64,000 nucleotides of DNA from an uncultured Bacteroidales bacterium (GTDB taxonomy: Bacteria > Bacteroidota > Bacteroidia > Bacteroidales > Paludibacteraceae), in assembly GCA_900319105.1 (NCBI GenBank), contig ONND01000007.1, positions 117,569 through 181,568 of the forward strand, read 5' to 3'. The notes below the pieces were generated by a model, which was given only the letters and a program-made list of their open reading frames with translations, was not told where the DNA came from and did no database searches. Shown in pieces: positions 8,536-17,800 of this stretch. The first letter of the stretch is position 1. Each line of letters opens with the position of its first letter. Position numbers and translations under genes: made by a program.

Positions 8536-8551
8536 AAAAGTTGTAACTTTG
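8521..8551 (+). promoter_or_regulatory. Promoter of pepD
   Basis: TTTG (8521-8524), 19-bp spacer, TAACTTTG (8544-8551), ATG at 8584. It interlocks with the divergent promoter: each -33 box is in the other's spacer. Confidence 0.85.
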
Positions 8552-8583
8552 TAGCCAAATTTGAAAATTAAACGAAATTCTAT

Positions 8584-10143
8584 ATGGAGCCCAAAGCAGT
8601 TTTTGAGATCTTTTCTCAGATCAACAAGGTGCCTCGTCCCTCCAAGCACGAGGAGAAAATCAGTAAATGGTTGTGCGATTTTGCTGCAGCCCATCATATC
8701 GACTATGTCACCGACGAGGCGATGAACGTCATCATGCGGGTGTCCGCTACGCCCGGATACGAAGATCATGAAGGAGTCATCCTCCAGGCGCACATGGACA
8801 TGGTGTGCGAGAAAAACGGCGACGTTCAGCATGATTTCATGACCGACCCTATTCAGACCTACGTGGACGGTGAATGGCTTAAAGCCAAAGGAACGACCCT
8901 CGGCGGCGACGACGGAATAGGTATCTCCATGGCGCTGGCGGCTATCACTGATCCCTCACTCGCACACCCGGCTATCGAATGTCTCTTCACCGTCGATGAG
9001 GAGACCGGACTCACCGGTGCCATGAAACTGCAGGACGGCATGCTCCGTTCCAAACGGCTCATCAACCTCGACTCCGAAGACGACGGTCAGATCTTCATCG
9101 GCTGTGCCGGTGGCATCGACACCCTCGCCAAAATGCACTACGAACCCATTTCTGTCAGCGAAGCGGTCTGTCAGCAAAGCGGTCTGTGCTCTGTCAGCCC
9201 GCAGGGCGGTCTGGCAATCCGCCTCTCCGTAAGCGGATTGCTCGGCGGCCACTCCGGCGATGATATCAACAAAGGCCGTGCGAACGCGAACCAACTCATC
9301 GTCTGGTTCCTCGCCCGTATATGGCCGCAGACCGAGCTGCACCTCGCGTCCATCAACGGAGGCAACCTCCGCAATGCCATCGCACGCGAAGCCGAAGCAG
9401 TCATCACGATCCCCATGGCATACAAAGAGCAGATCCGCATCGAGTGGAACCGGTTCATCGCCCAGATGGAAGGTGTCTTCGGCGAAGTGGAGAAAGACAT
9501 GCGCCTCGATCTCGAGACCACCGACATGCCCGAGACCTTCATCCCCGATGACAAAGCGTACCGACTCATCATGGCGCTCTGCGAATGTCCGCATGGCATG
9601 ATCGCTATGTCCAAAGACATGCCCGGACTTGTCGAGACATCCACCAACCTCGCCTCCATCAAAATGAAGCAAGAACCGCTAACTCAGTCTGTCAGTCCGC
9701 AGGACGGTCTGTCAGCAGAGCGGTCTGTCAGCGAAGCGGTCTGTCAGCCCCAAGGGCGGTCTTATATTGAGGTCAATACTTCGCAACGGTCCTCTATCGA
9801 GACGTCCAAACATCACCTCAAATGGGCGGTTGAGCAGGCTCTCTCCCTCGCTTGCGACGAAGTGACGCACGGTGACGGCTATCCCGGATGGGCACCGAAC
9901 CCCAACTCACCGCTCTTGGAAGTCGTCAAGAAAGCCTATATCGACCTCTTCAAGGCCGAACCCAAAGTGCTGGCTATCCATGCCGGCTTGGAGTGCGGAC
10001 TCTTCCTCGAGAAATACCCGTACCTCGACATGATCTCCATCGGCCCGCAGATGGTCGGTGTTCACTCGCCCCAGGAGCGTCTCTCCATCCCCTCCACCGA
10101 GCGTTGCTACCGTTGGCTCTGCCAAACTCTCAAATCCCTATAA
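8584..10143 (+). CDS. pepD: Aminoacyl-histidine dipeptidase PepD with two in-frame repeat inserts
   Basis: A cytosolic M20-family zinc dipeptidase that splits Xaa-His and other dipeptides. At 519 residues it is longer than the usual roughly 485. Metal and catalytic motifs are intact: QAHMDMVCE (68-76), GGDDGIG (107-113), DEETGLTGA (138-146), NLDSED (161-166), GLLGGHSGDD (218-227) and the C-terminal HAGLECGLF. Two stretches do not look like PepD: residues 190-210 (SVSEAVCQQSGL...) and 368-392 (SVSPQDGLSAERSVSEAVCQ). Both are encoded by the GTCTGTCAG repeat family and seem to be tolerated surface-loop insertions, since all flanking motifs remain. The gene is monocistronic behind the promoter at 8521-8551. 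Confidence 0.95.
   Translation: MEPKAVFEIFSQINKVPRPSKHEEKISKWLCDFAAAHHIDYVTDEAMNVIMRVSATPGYEDHEGVILQAHMDMVCEKNGDVQHDFMTDPIQTYVDGEWLKAKGTTLGGDDGIGISMALAAITDPSLAHPAIECLFTVDEETGLTGAMKLQDGMLRSKRLINLDSEDDGQIFIGCAGGIDTLAKMHYEPISVSEAVCQQSGLCSVSPQGGLAIRLSVSGLLGGHSGDDINKGRANANQLIVWFLARIWPQTELHLASINGGNLRNAIAREAEAVITIPMAYKEQIRIEWNRFIAQMEGVFGEVEKDMRLDLETTDMPETFIPDDKAYRLIMALCECPHGMIAMSKDMPGLVETSTNLASIKMKQEPLTQSVSPQDGLSAERSVSEAVCQPQGRSYIEVNTSQRSSIETSKHHLKWAVEQALSLACDEVTHGDGYPGWAPNPNSPLLEVVKKAYIDLFKAEPKVLAIHAGLECGLFLEKYPYLDMISIGPQMVGVHSPQERLSIPSTERCYRWLCQTLKSL
9151..9212 (+). repeat. GTCTGTCAG-unit repeat, copy 1 (inside pepD)
   Basis: Two 16-bp-type units (the first lacking its initial G), a 7-bp spacer, then a 20-bp-type unit with the hairpin GCCC-GCA-GGGC, ending in GTCT. 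It is read in frame as part of PepD residues 190-210. Confidence 0.9.
9687..9762 (+). repeat. GTCTGTCAG-unit repeat, copy 2 (inside pepD)
   Basis: Unit order 20, 16, 16, 20, then GTCT. First unit GTCTGTCAGTCCGCAGGACG (9687-9706), second GTCTGTCAGCAGAGCG (9707-9722), third with GAA instead of AGA (9723-9738), fourth with hairpin GCCC-CAA-GGGC (9739-9758). The first 46 bases match the aroC copy at 45 positions. Confidence 0.93.
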
Positions 10144-10304
10144 GCGTAAAGCTCGGACATAGGCGGTTTTCTCTGTGCATTTTTGTCGCATCATTGCGAC
10201 AACTATGTTTTTCCTATTCTCTCCCCTTGAGGGGTGAAGGGCATTGCCCGATTGAGCGTCCAGTGGACGGTCATAGAACCTTATGGAGGGGGGTACACCC
10301 GCCT

Positions 10305-10441
10305 TTTTGAGGCTCCTCGCAAGAGGTGATGTGTTCTCCGTAGAAACAGTGGCTTCCGCTTGGGGAAGCGGACGGGAGGGGGCGCCGGGAGCGCCCGTTT
10401 TCGAGGAGAATACATCAGCCATAGGCTTAAGAGCCTCAAAA
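10305..10441 (+). ncRNA. Candidate structured RNA or cruciform element
   Basis: Nested complementarity: a perfect 11-bp outer stem (10305-10315 with 10431-10441); inside it a hairpin CTC-GCAA-GAG with a GNRA loop (10316-10325), an inner stem of 13 bp with one G-U pair (10327-10339 with 10405-10417), and the hairpin AGCC-ATA-GGCT (10417-10427, competing for one base). The inner stem encloses CCGCTT-GGGG-AAGCGG (10356-10371) and GGGCGC-CGGGA-GCGCCC (10380-10396). No own promoter was recognised on either strand, so transcription and strand are uncertain. It could be a repeat element rather than an RNA gene. Confidence 0.45.
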
Positions 10442-10564
10442 CATCAGTCTGTTGAAACGGATCATATTTACCACTCTTCCTCTCTCCAGTCGTATGTTTT
10501 TCATGTTCATGTCCGAAGGGGTTTTGCCGGTTTTTGTCAAAACTTACTTTTTCCCTCCCCAAAA

Positions 10565-10596
10565 TTTGCATATATCAAAAAAAAGCCGTAACTTTG
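10565..10596 (+). promoter_or_regulatory. Promoter of the 142-residue unknown gene
   Basis: TTTG (10565-10568), 20-bp spacer with eight A's, TAACTTTG (10589-10596). The leader to the ATG at 10726 would be about 120 nt, longer than others here, with no obvious structure. Confidence 0.8.
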
Positions 10597-10725
10597 CACT
10601 CGGTAATGGTTTTCAACCACTGGCTACTGTGCGGGCATAGAAAAAACAAGGCTTGCACCGATAGAAAAATAGGCTATTAACAGGTGATTAACACGCGATT
10701 AATACGCGATTCAATAAGAAACATT

Positions 10726-11154
10726 ATGGCAAGAGCACAATACGCAAACATTCTCAATGAGTTACACGGCGCCACCTCGCCCGATTCTATCCATCGCCAG
10801 AAGCGCTTTCGCGACGCCCGCGGACGTATTATCGGCTACGCCACGCCCGAGGTGTACAGAGTTACGAAACCGCGAGATTGGGATCGGAAGCCCGCTGTTG
10901 GAGACGAGCTCTCAAACCAAAAACTGTGGGGAAAGACTTGTCATCTGTACGCCAAAGCGCTGGAGACAGACGAAGGCGTCGAGTATTGGCAGAAACGCTT
11001 TGAGGCGCAACTCTATGCCACACGGGGCTCCAAACCCGATCCCTTTGCTTCGGTGTTGCCCAACGGAACAAAGAAACGGTACGTCCGTTTTGATGCGTTC
11101 GTTAGAGGAATTATCCGTAATGAACTCAAAGCGGCGAATAATCCCTATAAATAG
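10726..11154 (+). CDS. Conserved-looking protein of unknown function
   Basis: A 142-residue soluble protein starting MARAQYANILNELHG; an upstream ATG at 10684 is possible but has less support. No signal peptide or membrane segment. It is basic, with an N-terminal stretch naming a Gly-rich turn (DARGRIIGY) and a helical middle (SNQKLWGKTCHLYAKAL). The middle and end weakly resemble the unknown protein encoded at 32489-33223 (helix, gap, then a basic R..F..YVR segment ending in a helix), so the two may be distant relatives. It is followed by the feoB promoter. Function unknown. Confidence 0.7.
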   Translation: MARAQYANILNELHGATSPDSIHRQKRFRDARGRIIGYATPEVYRVTKPRDWDRKPAVGDELSNQKLWGKTCHLYAKALETDEGVEYWQKRFEAQLYATRGSKPDPFASVLPNGTKKRYVRFDAFVRGIIRNELKAANNPYK

Positions 11155-11156
11155 GG

Positions 11157-11188
11157 ATTGCACATCTCAGAAAAAAGCAGTACTTTTG
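11157..11188 (+). promoter_or_regulatory. Promoter of feoB
   Basis: ATTG (11157-11160), 20-bp spacer, TACTTTTG (11181-11188), starting on the last base-pairs after the preceding stop. The -7 box is the left arm of the inverted repeat CTTTTGC-AGCC-GCAAAAG (11183-11200). Confidence 0.8.
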
Positions 11189-11231
11189 CAGCCGCAAAAG
11201 AATTTGACTAACGACCAACGACCAATAACCA

Positions 11232-12905
11232 ATGCCCAAAATAGCCGTCATAGGACTGCCGCAGAGCGGGAAAAGTTCGCTTACGCTGGCCTTGCAACGC
11301 TTGGCTGACGAGACGAACCGCGACTTGCAGTTCACCGAGGTACATCATCTCGATGAGCTGCACGGGCATGCTTATGACGTCGTGCTTCAAGTGGTTGATT
11401 CCACGCGCCTCGAGGACTCGCTCATGCTCACGCCGCATATCATCGACGAGCAGCAGAAAATTGTGCTGGCGATAGGTCGGTATGATTTATTGCTGGAGAC
11501 TGACCACTCGCTGGATATACCTAAGTTGGAGCAGCTCATCGGTGTGCCTACTTGCCGTGTCTCCGTGCACCGTAATTACGGTTTGCAGGAGTGCCTGCAA
11601 ACCGTAGAGGCTACTCTTCAGAAACCGGCCTCCACGGCGCACCCAATCTATCACCTCCGTGATCAGGAAGGGGATGAGGATACCTACCGCGCGTACGTAC
11701 ACGGTATATTAACGGAGACGCTCAGGCACGCGAAGGACGACAAGCACCAAACGCCCCTCGAGCGCATCGATAAAGTGCTGACGAACCCATGGCTCGGCTT
11801 CCCGATCATGATGGCGATTCTCTATTTCGTCTTCTGGTGTACCTTCACCCTCGGCGCTTATCCGCAGGACTGGATAGAGATGGGCATCGACTCTTTGGGC
11901 GACTGGGCGTGGGGCTATCTGGACTCCAACTGGTGGTCCTCTTTGCTCATCGACGGAGTGCTGCAAGGTGTCGGAGCGGTCTTGGCTTTCCTGCCGAATA
12001 TCATCATCCTTTTCTTCTTCATCTCCCTCATGGAGGACTCCGGATATATGGCGCGTGAAGCGTTTATCATGGATAAGATCATGCACCGCGTAGGTCTGCA
12101 TGGACGGAGTTTCATCCCGATGTTGATGGGCTTCGGATGTAACGTACCGGCGATCATGGCGGCGAAGGATATACAGAACCCGAAGGACCGCGTCCTGACC
12201 ATGCTCATGGTACCGTTTATGTCTTGCTCGGCACGACTGCCGGTATATATGCTCTTTGTCGGCACTTTCTTCGAGCGTCATCAGGCCTTGGTCATGATCT
12301 CGCTCTATGCGATAGGTATATGCCTGTCGGTCCTTTTTGCTATCTTCATGAAGCGCACGAAATGGTTCCGCCAGGATAACGACGATACGGTCAATGAGTT
12401 ACCGGTCTTCCGTCTGCCGCGTCTGCGCACCACCGCCGCACATATATGGGAGCGCGTAGCCGACTACCTCCAGAAAATATGTACGGTCATCCTTTGGGCG
12501 TCCATCATCATCTGGGCCTTGGAGTATTTCCCTACCCAGGACCTCAATGATCTCGAGCACTCCTATTTGGCTTCCATCGGCCAGTTCGTCGCGCCGGTTC
12601 TGGAGCCGCTCGGCATGGACTGGAAGATGTCCGTCTGCCTCTTGACCGGTCTCCCCGCGAAGGAAGCGATCGTCTCAACGCTGGCTATCTTGTATGGCGG
12701 CGACATCGCGACCGCGGGCTTCACGCCGCTGACAGCCTTCAGCTTTATGCTCTTTGTGCTGCTCTATTTCCCGTGCGTGGCTACGATCGCCACACTCCGT
12801 CGCGAGGCCGGCAAACAATGGGCTTGGTTCACTGTCTTCCATTCCCTCGCCCTCGCCTGGCTCGTCTCTTTCATCGTCTATCAGATCGGTACTCTAGTAT
12901 TCTAG
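11232..12905 (+). CDS. feoB: FeoB-type ferrous iron transporter with degenerate, shortened G domain
   Basis: FeoB moves Fe(II) across the inner membrane. The membrane half is typical: the Gate and core motifs GFGCNVPAIMA (around 306) and GLPAKEAIVST (around 475) are conserved and about eight to ten hydrophobic segments can be counted from residue 190 on. The N-terminal G domain is abnormal. The P-loop GLPQSGKSS (8-16) is there, but the segment with switch I and the G3 motif DxxG is missing; only about 35 residues separate the P-loop from YDVVLQVVDSTRLEDSL. The G4 motif NxxD reads GRYD (82-85). The protein has 557 residues against about 700-830 for Bacteroidota FeoB, and there is no FeoA domain. 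Either GTP control is altered or this is a divergent paralogue. Confidence 0.88.
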   Translation: MPKIAVIGLPQSGKSSLTLALQRLADETNRDLQFTEVHHLDELHGHAYDVVLQVVDSTRLEDSLMLTPHIIDEQQKIVLAIGRYDLLLETDHSLDIPKLEQLIGVPTCRVSVHRNYGLQECLQTVEATLQKPASTAHPIYHLRDQEGDEDTYRAYVHGILTETLRHAKDDKHQTPLERIDKVLTNPWLGFPIMMAILYFVFWCTFTLGAYPQDWIEMGIDSLGDWAWGYLDSNWWSSLLIDGVLQGVGAVLAFLPNIIILFFFISLMEDSGYMAREAFIMDKIMHRVGLHGRSFIPMLMGFGCNVPAIMAAKDIQNPKDRVLTMLMVPFMSCSARLPVYMLFVGTFFERHQALVMISLYAIGICLSVLFAIFMKRTKWFRQDNDDTVNELPVFRLPRLRTTAAHIWERVADYLQKICTVILWASIIIWALEYFPTQDLNDLEHSYLASIGQFVAPVLEPLGMDWKMSVCLLTGLPAKEAIVSTLAILYGGDIATAGFTPLTAFSFMLFVLLYFPCVATIATLRREAGKQWAWFTVFHSLALAWLVSFIVYQIGTLVF

Positions 12906-12926
12906 TATTCTAGTATTCTAGTATTC
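12895..12926 (+). repeat. 8-bp tandem repeat at the end of feoB
   Basis: Four perfect copies of TAGTATTC. The first copies include the last codons and the stop of feoB, so changes in copy number would leave the protein end unchanged. Confidence 0.9.
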
Positions 12927-12953
12927 TAGATCTCTACTCCCCCTCCCCCCCAC

Positions 12954-12989
12954 AAAAAAATAGACGCCCGTCGGACGTCTATTTTTTTT
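12954..12989 (+). terminator. Bidirectional terminator between feoB and gapA
   Basis: Stem AAATAGACG/CGTCTATTT (12958-12966 with 12976-12984) flanked by A's on the left and T's on the right, so it can end both convergent genes. A second hairpin (12998-13021, CCCCGAGGATT pairing with AATCCTTGGGG) and a triloop hairpin GCGGT-GAA-ACCGC near 13052 lie between it and gapA. Confidence 0.85.
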
Positions 12990-13091
12990 ATTGGGGTCCC
13001 CGAGGATTTTAATCCTTGGGGAGAGCGCAGATCAAGACGTAGGCGCCATCGAGCGGTGAAACCGCGAGTCGCGCGAAGTCTTAGATTAAGC

Positions 13092-14159
13092 TTACTTCAG
13101 CTCTGCGAGGTACTTGATAGTACGTACCATCTGGCTGGTGTAGCTGTTCTCGTTGTCGTACCAGCTAACTACCTGTACCTGATAGGTATCCTCGTCGATC
13201 TTAGCAACCATAGTCTGGGTAGCATCGAAGAGCGAACCGAACTTCATACCGATTACATCGCTTGATACGATCTCGTCCTCGGTGTAACCGAAGCTCTCGG
13301 TCTGAGCAGCCTTCATTGCTGCGTTGATACCCTCTTTGGTGATGTCTTTACCCTTAACAACAGCTACCAGGATAGTGGTCGAACCCGTAGGAGTCGGAAC
13401 GCGCTGTGCGCTACCGATCAGCTTGCCGTTCAACTCCGGAATAACCAGACCGATGGCCTTAGCTGCACCGGTGCTGTTCGGAACGATGTTCTGTGCACCT
13501 GCACGGCTACGACGCAGGTCACCCTTACGTTGCGGACCGTCGAGAATCATCTGGTCGCCGGTGTAAGCGTGGATCGTGCTCATGATACCGCTCTGGATCG
13601 GAGCGTATTTGTGAAGAGCTGCTGCCATCGGAGCCAAGCAGTTGGTCGTACAAGAAGCGGCGGAGATAACTTTGTCTGCCGGAGTCAAAGTCTTGTGGTT
13701 TACGTTGTAAACGATGGTCGGAAGGTCGTTGCCTGCAGGAGCAGAGATAACAACTTTCTTTGCGCCGGCCTGGATATGAGCCTCTGCTTTAGCCTTGCTG
13801 GTATAGAAACCGGTGCACTCGAGTACTACGTCGATACCGAGTTTGCCCCAAGGCAGCTCAGCTGCGTTCGGCATAGCGTAGATCGTAATCTCCTTGCCGT
13901 CAACGGTGATGGAACCCGGAGTTACAATGGTCTTACCGTCCTCTGCGAGAACAGCGTCTTTGTAACTTACAGTGTGCTTGCCCTCACCGAACTTACCTGC
14001 GAAACCACCCTGAGCGGTGTCGTACTTCAGAAGATGAGCCAACATTTTCGGGCTGGTCAGGTCGTTGATGGCAACTACCTCGTAACCCTCTGCCTCGAAC
14101 ATCTGACGGAAAGCCAGACGACCAATACGGCCGAAACCGTTAATTGCTACTTTTGTCAT
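13092..14159 (-). CDS. gapA: Glyceraldehyde-3-phosphate dehydrogenase
   Basis: Glycolytic enzyme converting glyceraldehyde-3-phosphate to 1,3-bisphosphoglycerate with NAD. The NAD fold starts NGFGRIGRL (7-15); the catalytic Cys170 is in [12 protein letters not shown] and its partner His197 in [10 protein letters not shown]. The length of 355 residues is slightly above the usual 330-340, with a few extra residues spread in the N-terminal half. The gene stands alone behind a strong promoter, in keeping with high expression. Confidence 0.98.
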   Translation of the reverse strand: MTKVAINGFGRIGRLAFRQMFEAEGYEVVAINDLTSPKMLAHLLKYDTAQGGFAGKFGEGKHTVSYKDAVLAEDGKTIVTPGSITVDGKEITIYAMPNAAELPWGKLGIDVVLECTGFYTSKAKAEAHIQAGAKKVVISAPAGNDLPTIVYNVNHKTLTPADKVISAASCTTNCLAPMAAALHKYAPIQSGIMSTIHAYTGDQMILDGPQRKGDLRRSRAGAQNIVPNSTGAAKAIGLVIPELNGKLIGSAQRVPTPTGSTTILVAVVKGKDITKEGINAAMKAAQTESFGYTEDEIVSSDVIGMKFGSLFDATQTMVAKIDEDTYQVQVVSWYDNENSYTSQMVRTIKYLAELK

Positions 14160-14234
14160 AATTGTAGATAAATTTAAGTTATTTGTGTATTAATTGTTTT
14201 TCCTTGTCAAAGCTCTTTTCTTTGAAAAGCGGCG

Positions 14235-14266
14235 CAAAGTTACTGCTTTTTTTGCACGTATGCAAA
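14235..14266 (-). promoter_or_regulatory. Promoter of gapA
   Basis: Minus-strand TTTG (14263-14266), 20-bp spacer with an A-tract and GCAG, TAACTTTG (14235-14242); about 75 nt leader to the ATG. The rest of 14267-14396 holds short ATGGTAAATG-type repeats and no gene. Confidence 0.85.
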
Positions 14267-14396
14267 TAATTCGTCCAAAAATCTTATTTTTGTAATCTAT
14301 TTTTTGCAAAACCCTGTCTGACTACAGCCCCGCATGGACTAACTACCATCGACTAAATAAAATGGTACATGGTAAATGACCCAATGGTAAATGGCT

Positions 14397-14816
14397 TTAC
14401 TTCCTTCCAAAGTCCGCAGGGATCTCTCCCCAGGCTTTCGTGTCCCATTTATAGATGGGTGTCGTCCACGTGTTATCGTGCAGCCACATCTCCGCCTTGC
14501 GTACCATGAGGAACAGGTCCTGGTTGGAGGCGTTCCATTCGATCTTGGTCTTGCATCGTTTCTGGCGCAGCCACGCGAGCGCAGTCACACTGTCGGTATA
14601 GATCACCCAATTCAGGTTATATTTCTTGATATAAGCCAATCCCAGGACCAGCGCAAGGAACTCGCCGATGTTGTTCGTGCCTTGTACGAACGGACCTCTA
14701 TGGAAGACCTCGGTGCCGGTGTCGGCGATCACACCCCGGAACTCCATGACACCGGGGTTGCCGCTGCACGCTGCGTCCACCGCTAAGGCGGGTAAAACAG
14801 GTTTTGTATTACTCAT
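14397..14816 (-). CDS. rnhA: Ribonuclease H
   Basis: Degrades RNA in RNA-DNA hybrids. A 139-residue single-domain RNase HI with the four acidic residues in order: Asp14 (AVDAACSGNPG), Glu52 (NNIGEFLAL), Asp75 (YTDSVTAL) and Asp135 (IPADFGRK). Many Bacteroidota homologues carry an N-terminal viroplasmin-type hybrid-binding domain, which is absent here. Its ATG overlaps the stop of the upstream large secreted protein gene by 8 nt (ATGAGTAA), so it is probably translated by coupling as the third gene of that operon. Confidence 0.92.
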   Translation of the reverse strand: MSNTKPVLPALAVDAACSGNPGVMEFRGVIADTGTEVFHRGPFVQGTNNIGEFLALVLGLAYIKKYNLNWVIYTDSVTALAWLRQKRCKTKIEWNASNQDLFLMVRKAEMWLHDNTWTTPIYKWDTKAWGEIPADFGRK

Positions 14817-17800
14817 AAGCAGTTAGTATCTTCTTTGTTTCCACGACGCCGTCCGTCTCGGTCTGGATGATATACACATGCGGGCTGACGCGGTACTTAC
14901 GTACGACAGTGGCGGGTGTAGTGCTCTCCGAACGGCTCGGTTGAACCTTGTCGAAGGTCTGCTCGCAGGTGTAGATCTTCTTACCGTCTTTCATCAGCAG
15001 TTGGCAGCAATACGTGCCCGGCAGACCCTCCGGTCTATACAGACGCTGTGCGGTCTCGCCGTCCATCTTCACGCCGTTCTCGTACCATTGGTAACCGACG
15101 AAAAGGCCGGCTTTGTTATCGATAAAGAGTACATCGGTCCATTTGCTGTACATCGAGTTGCCGAGCGCAACGGAGAAATCAACGGTGTTCTGCGAGGTGC
15201 AGGTGGAACCCTTGGTACCCACCGTAACCGTCGCTGTATAATCGCCTGCTATCAGCTCTGCAGCGCGAGTGAAGACGATGTCGGAGCCGGAGATAGAACC
15301 GCTGTAATGGTTCGTGCCCACTGCTATATCAATGGAGTCCGGCGTCCCCGAGATGACCGTGAACGGGATCGCGATAGTGCTCTGATCGTCGCAGGTGACA
15401 GCCGTCGTGCCCACGGATATCTGAGGCGTAGCGACGACGAAGAGGAAAAGACTGTCGGTTCCCACACCGTATTTGTTCTCGCCTACCACGCCCGAGTAGT
15501 ACTGATCGCCGACCGGCCAGAAATAGGGTAACTGACTCTCGCACAGCGTGACCGAATCGCGGATACAACTGGTCATCTTAGGCAGGGTATAGCTGCCGGA
15601 GGTCGTGCAGGTCGGGGTGGTACTAAAGGCAGCGGTGATTGTAGTGTTGCTGCCCGCCGCGAAGTTATAGAGCGTAAGCGAGTAGGGGAACTCTGTCAGG
15701 GCTATCGGCGCCGTAGTCTTGGATGTCCCCAAGGAGTCATAGGTCAGGACGATCGCTTGGCCGGTCGCGTCGTAGTGCGGCGTGATCGTGATGATTGCGT
15801 TATAAGCTGTCGTCCCGCATGGAACGGTGGTCGGTACGCCGGTGATGGTCACGGCATCAATCACCGGCGAGAACGGTACTGCGGGCAGGGTGTAGTCCTT
15901 GACGCAGCTGTGCGCACCGTCGAACGAGATATGCAGCACATGGTTGTTCTTGCCGTCGGCAGGAACACCGGCGAAACTCAGTGCCTTGAGCGTATCCGGC
16001 GTGTTCTTGGCGATGTTATACGTGGCTGTCTGTTTGGTTAAATCATCCACCCAATACGTTAGCGTGCCCTGTTGATAGGTATAGGCGAGGTTGAAGGTGA
16101 GTGTCGTCGTCAGATCCGTACAGCCCGGTTCGCTGAAGGCAATGTCAAGAGTGTCGCTCGTCGGCACGACAGGTGCGCTCGTCGTCACGCCGCTGATCTT
16201 CGCCGTCGGCCATTCCTCGAAATAAGCCTCCCATGTATGGATCGCGGGCGTCAGCCCGGTGATGACGATATTCGTGTCCAGCACCGCCTTCGTGTCGAAA
16301 GCCACAGACGGAGCAACGCAACTATAGGTGTTGCTCTGATCGTCCTTAATGATGATCTGGCCTTGTGGATTTTGGTATTCTACATGCATCTTCACCGTGT
16401 ACTTCGGTGCAGCGTCGCAATCGAGCGGCACCACCGTCGCCGTGAATGCATCCATCTTAGGCTCATGCGCCGTCACCACGAACTGCTGCTGCGTCTTCAC
16501 AACCTTTGACACGCTGCTGATAGGATGGAACTGGATATCATCCAAGGCGAAGTCATTTCCTACGTTGAGGACGTTATTGTTGAGGTTAACTACCGAGATC
16601 GTCACATTATCGCAATCCTCATCCGCTGTGAAGGTCTGGGAGCATTGATGCCAGATATTATTGCGGAACTCAGGGTCTGACAGGTTCAACTCTTTCGACT
16701 CCCAAACTTTGGAGTTGTATTCGATCCGGAATTTGAATCGTGCGGCGTTATCCATCTCGCCGTAGTTATTGATGTTTGCTGCCCAGAACGAGAGGACGTA
16801 TGTCGTTCCTTTTTGTAGTTTCAGTTTGGCGCTGGTGGCGGTAGTGGCATACCAGGCTTTCTTATTGGCTCCGGAGGCTCCGGTCGCGGCGTCAAAGAGG
16901 GCGAAGTTATTGCCGGACTTGGCACTTATCTTGGCGTACGTAGGGTAGAAGTTATGCGCACTGCGTACGACCGCAAAACCATTACTTTTCTTATCCGGCG
17001 CCAAGGAACAGGTGTCGTAGAAATTCATCTGTGAGGCACTATTATCGTATATGCCCCAGAAATCATTATCGCTGATGGTGCTCTTCTGCTTGTATGTTCC
17101 GTAGCCGGTCGCGTCCTCATAATCTCCGTTGGAGATGATGTCGTCCATGGAGCCGCTGGCAGGGTAGTACTCCTTGTAGGTATAAGTGGTCGTCGAGTCT
17201 TTGCTGTAAGCGTCAATGACCAGTACTTGCGGCGCTCCCTTAATGGTATCGTCGTTCGCCAGCCATACGTAGGTGTTCGCCGGATCGTAGTCTTTCGGCG
17301 TCAACACAAACTGCTTTCCGGTCAGGGAGTCCACTTCGACCACTTGCACCGCCTCTTTGGCGTTCGGAACATCAATCGTGATTTGCTGAGAGCAGTTCGT
17401 CTGGTCTCCGTCGAAATAAGCAGTCGCCGTAGTGGTCACGCCGCTGGTCGTAGCAGCCGGCACACCGTGCAGCGAGAAAGCCTGCGGGCTCTTCGGATCA
17501 TCGATCGTGATGGATTTGCCGTCGCACGAGATCACTAACTTGCCGTTCGCCTTACCGAAAGCAACCATGCCGTCCAGCGTGTAGGTGTTATCGTCAGCGT
17601 TCACATTGGAGATAGCGGTCTCAAAGGAAGTGATCTCGCAGTCGAGATCGCAATAAGCGGAGTTGGTGTTAATCTGAATCAGCCGCCGGCCGGATGCAAT
17701 AGACGAATGGAGGTAGTAATAGAGGGTACCTCCGGTGTAGTCCTCCGGCAGTTGGTTCTTGTTGAGATCGATCTCATCGTCGATGCCGTCCATAGGCACA

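Larger units (their letters stand above)
10144..10725 (+). other. Hairpin-rich intergenic region between pepD and the next gene
   Basis: No convincing gene in 582 bp. From left to right there are small inverted repeats: TTGTCGC/GCGACAA (10183-10202, followed by ctatgTTTTT, a possible weak pepD terminator), CCCC-TTGA-GGGG, GGGC-ATT-GCCC, CGTCC-AGT-GGACG and GGGT/ACCC up to about 10300, then the large foldable element at 10305-10441. A promoter for the next gene sits at 10565-10596. Short open frames here lack coding character. Confidence 0.6.

Noticed and set aside
9687-9762. Possible CRISPR-like array
   Set aside because: Repeats are contiguous units of 16 and 20 bp without spacers, lie inside a coding gene, and no cas genes are nearby.
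10283-10591. Short open frame on the plus strand in the hairpin region
   Set aside because: Covers the inverted repeats and the A-tract of the next promoter (ending AYIKKK), with no start context or family similarity.
12895-12926. TAGTATTC repeats as a contingency switch for feoB
   Set aside because: The stop codon is within the repeat unit, so changes in copy number do not alter the protein.
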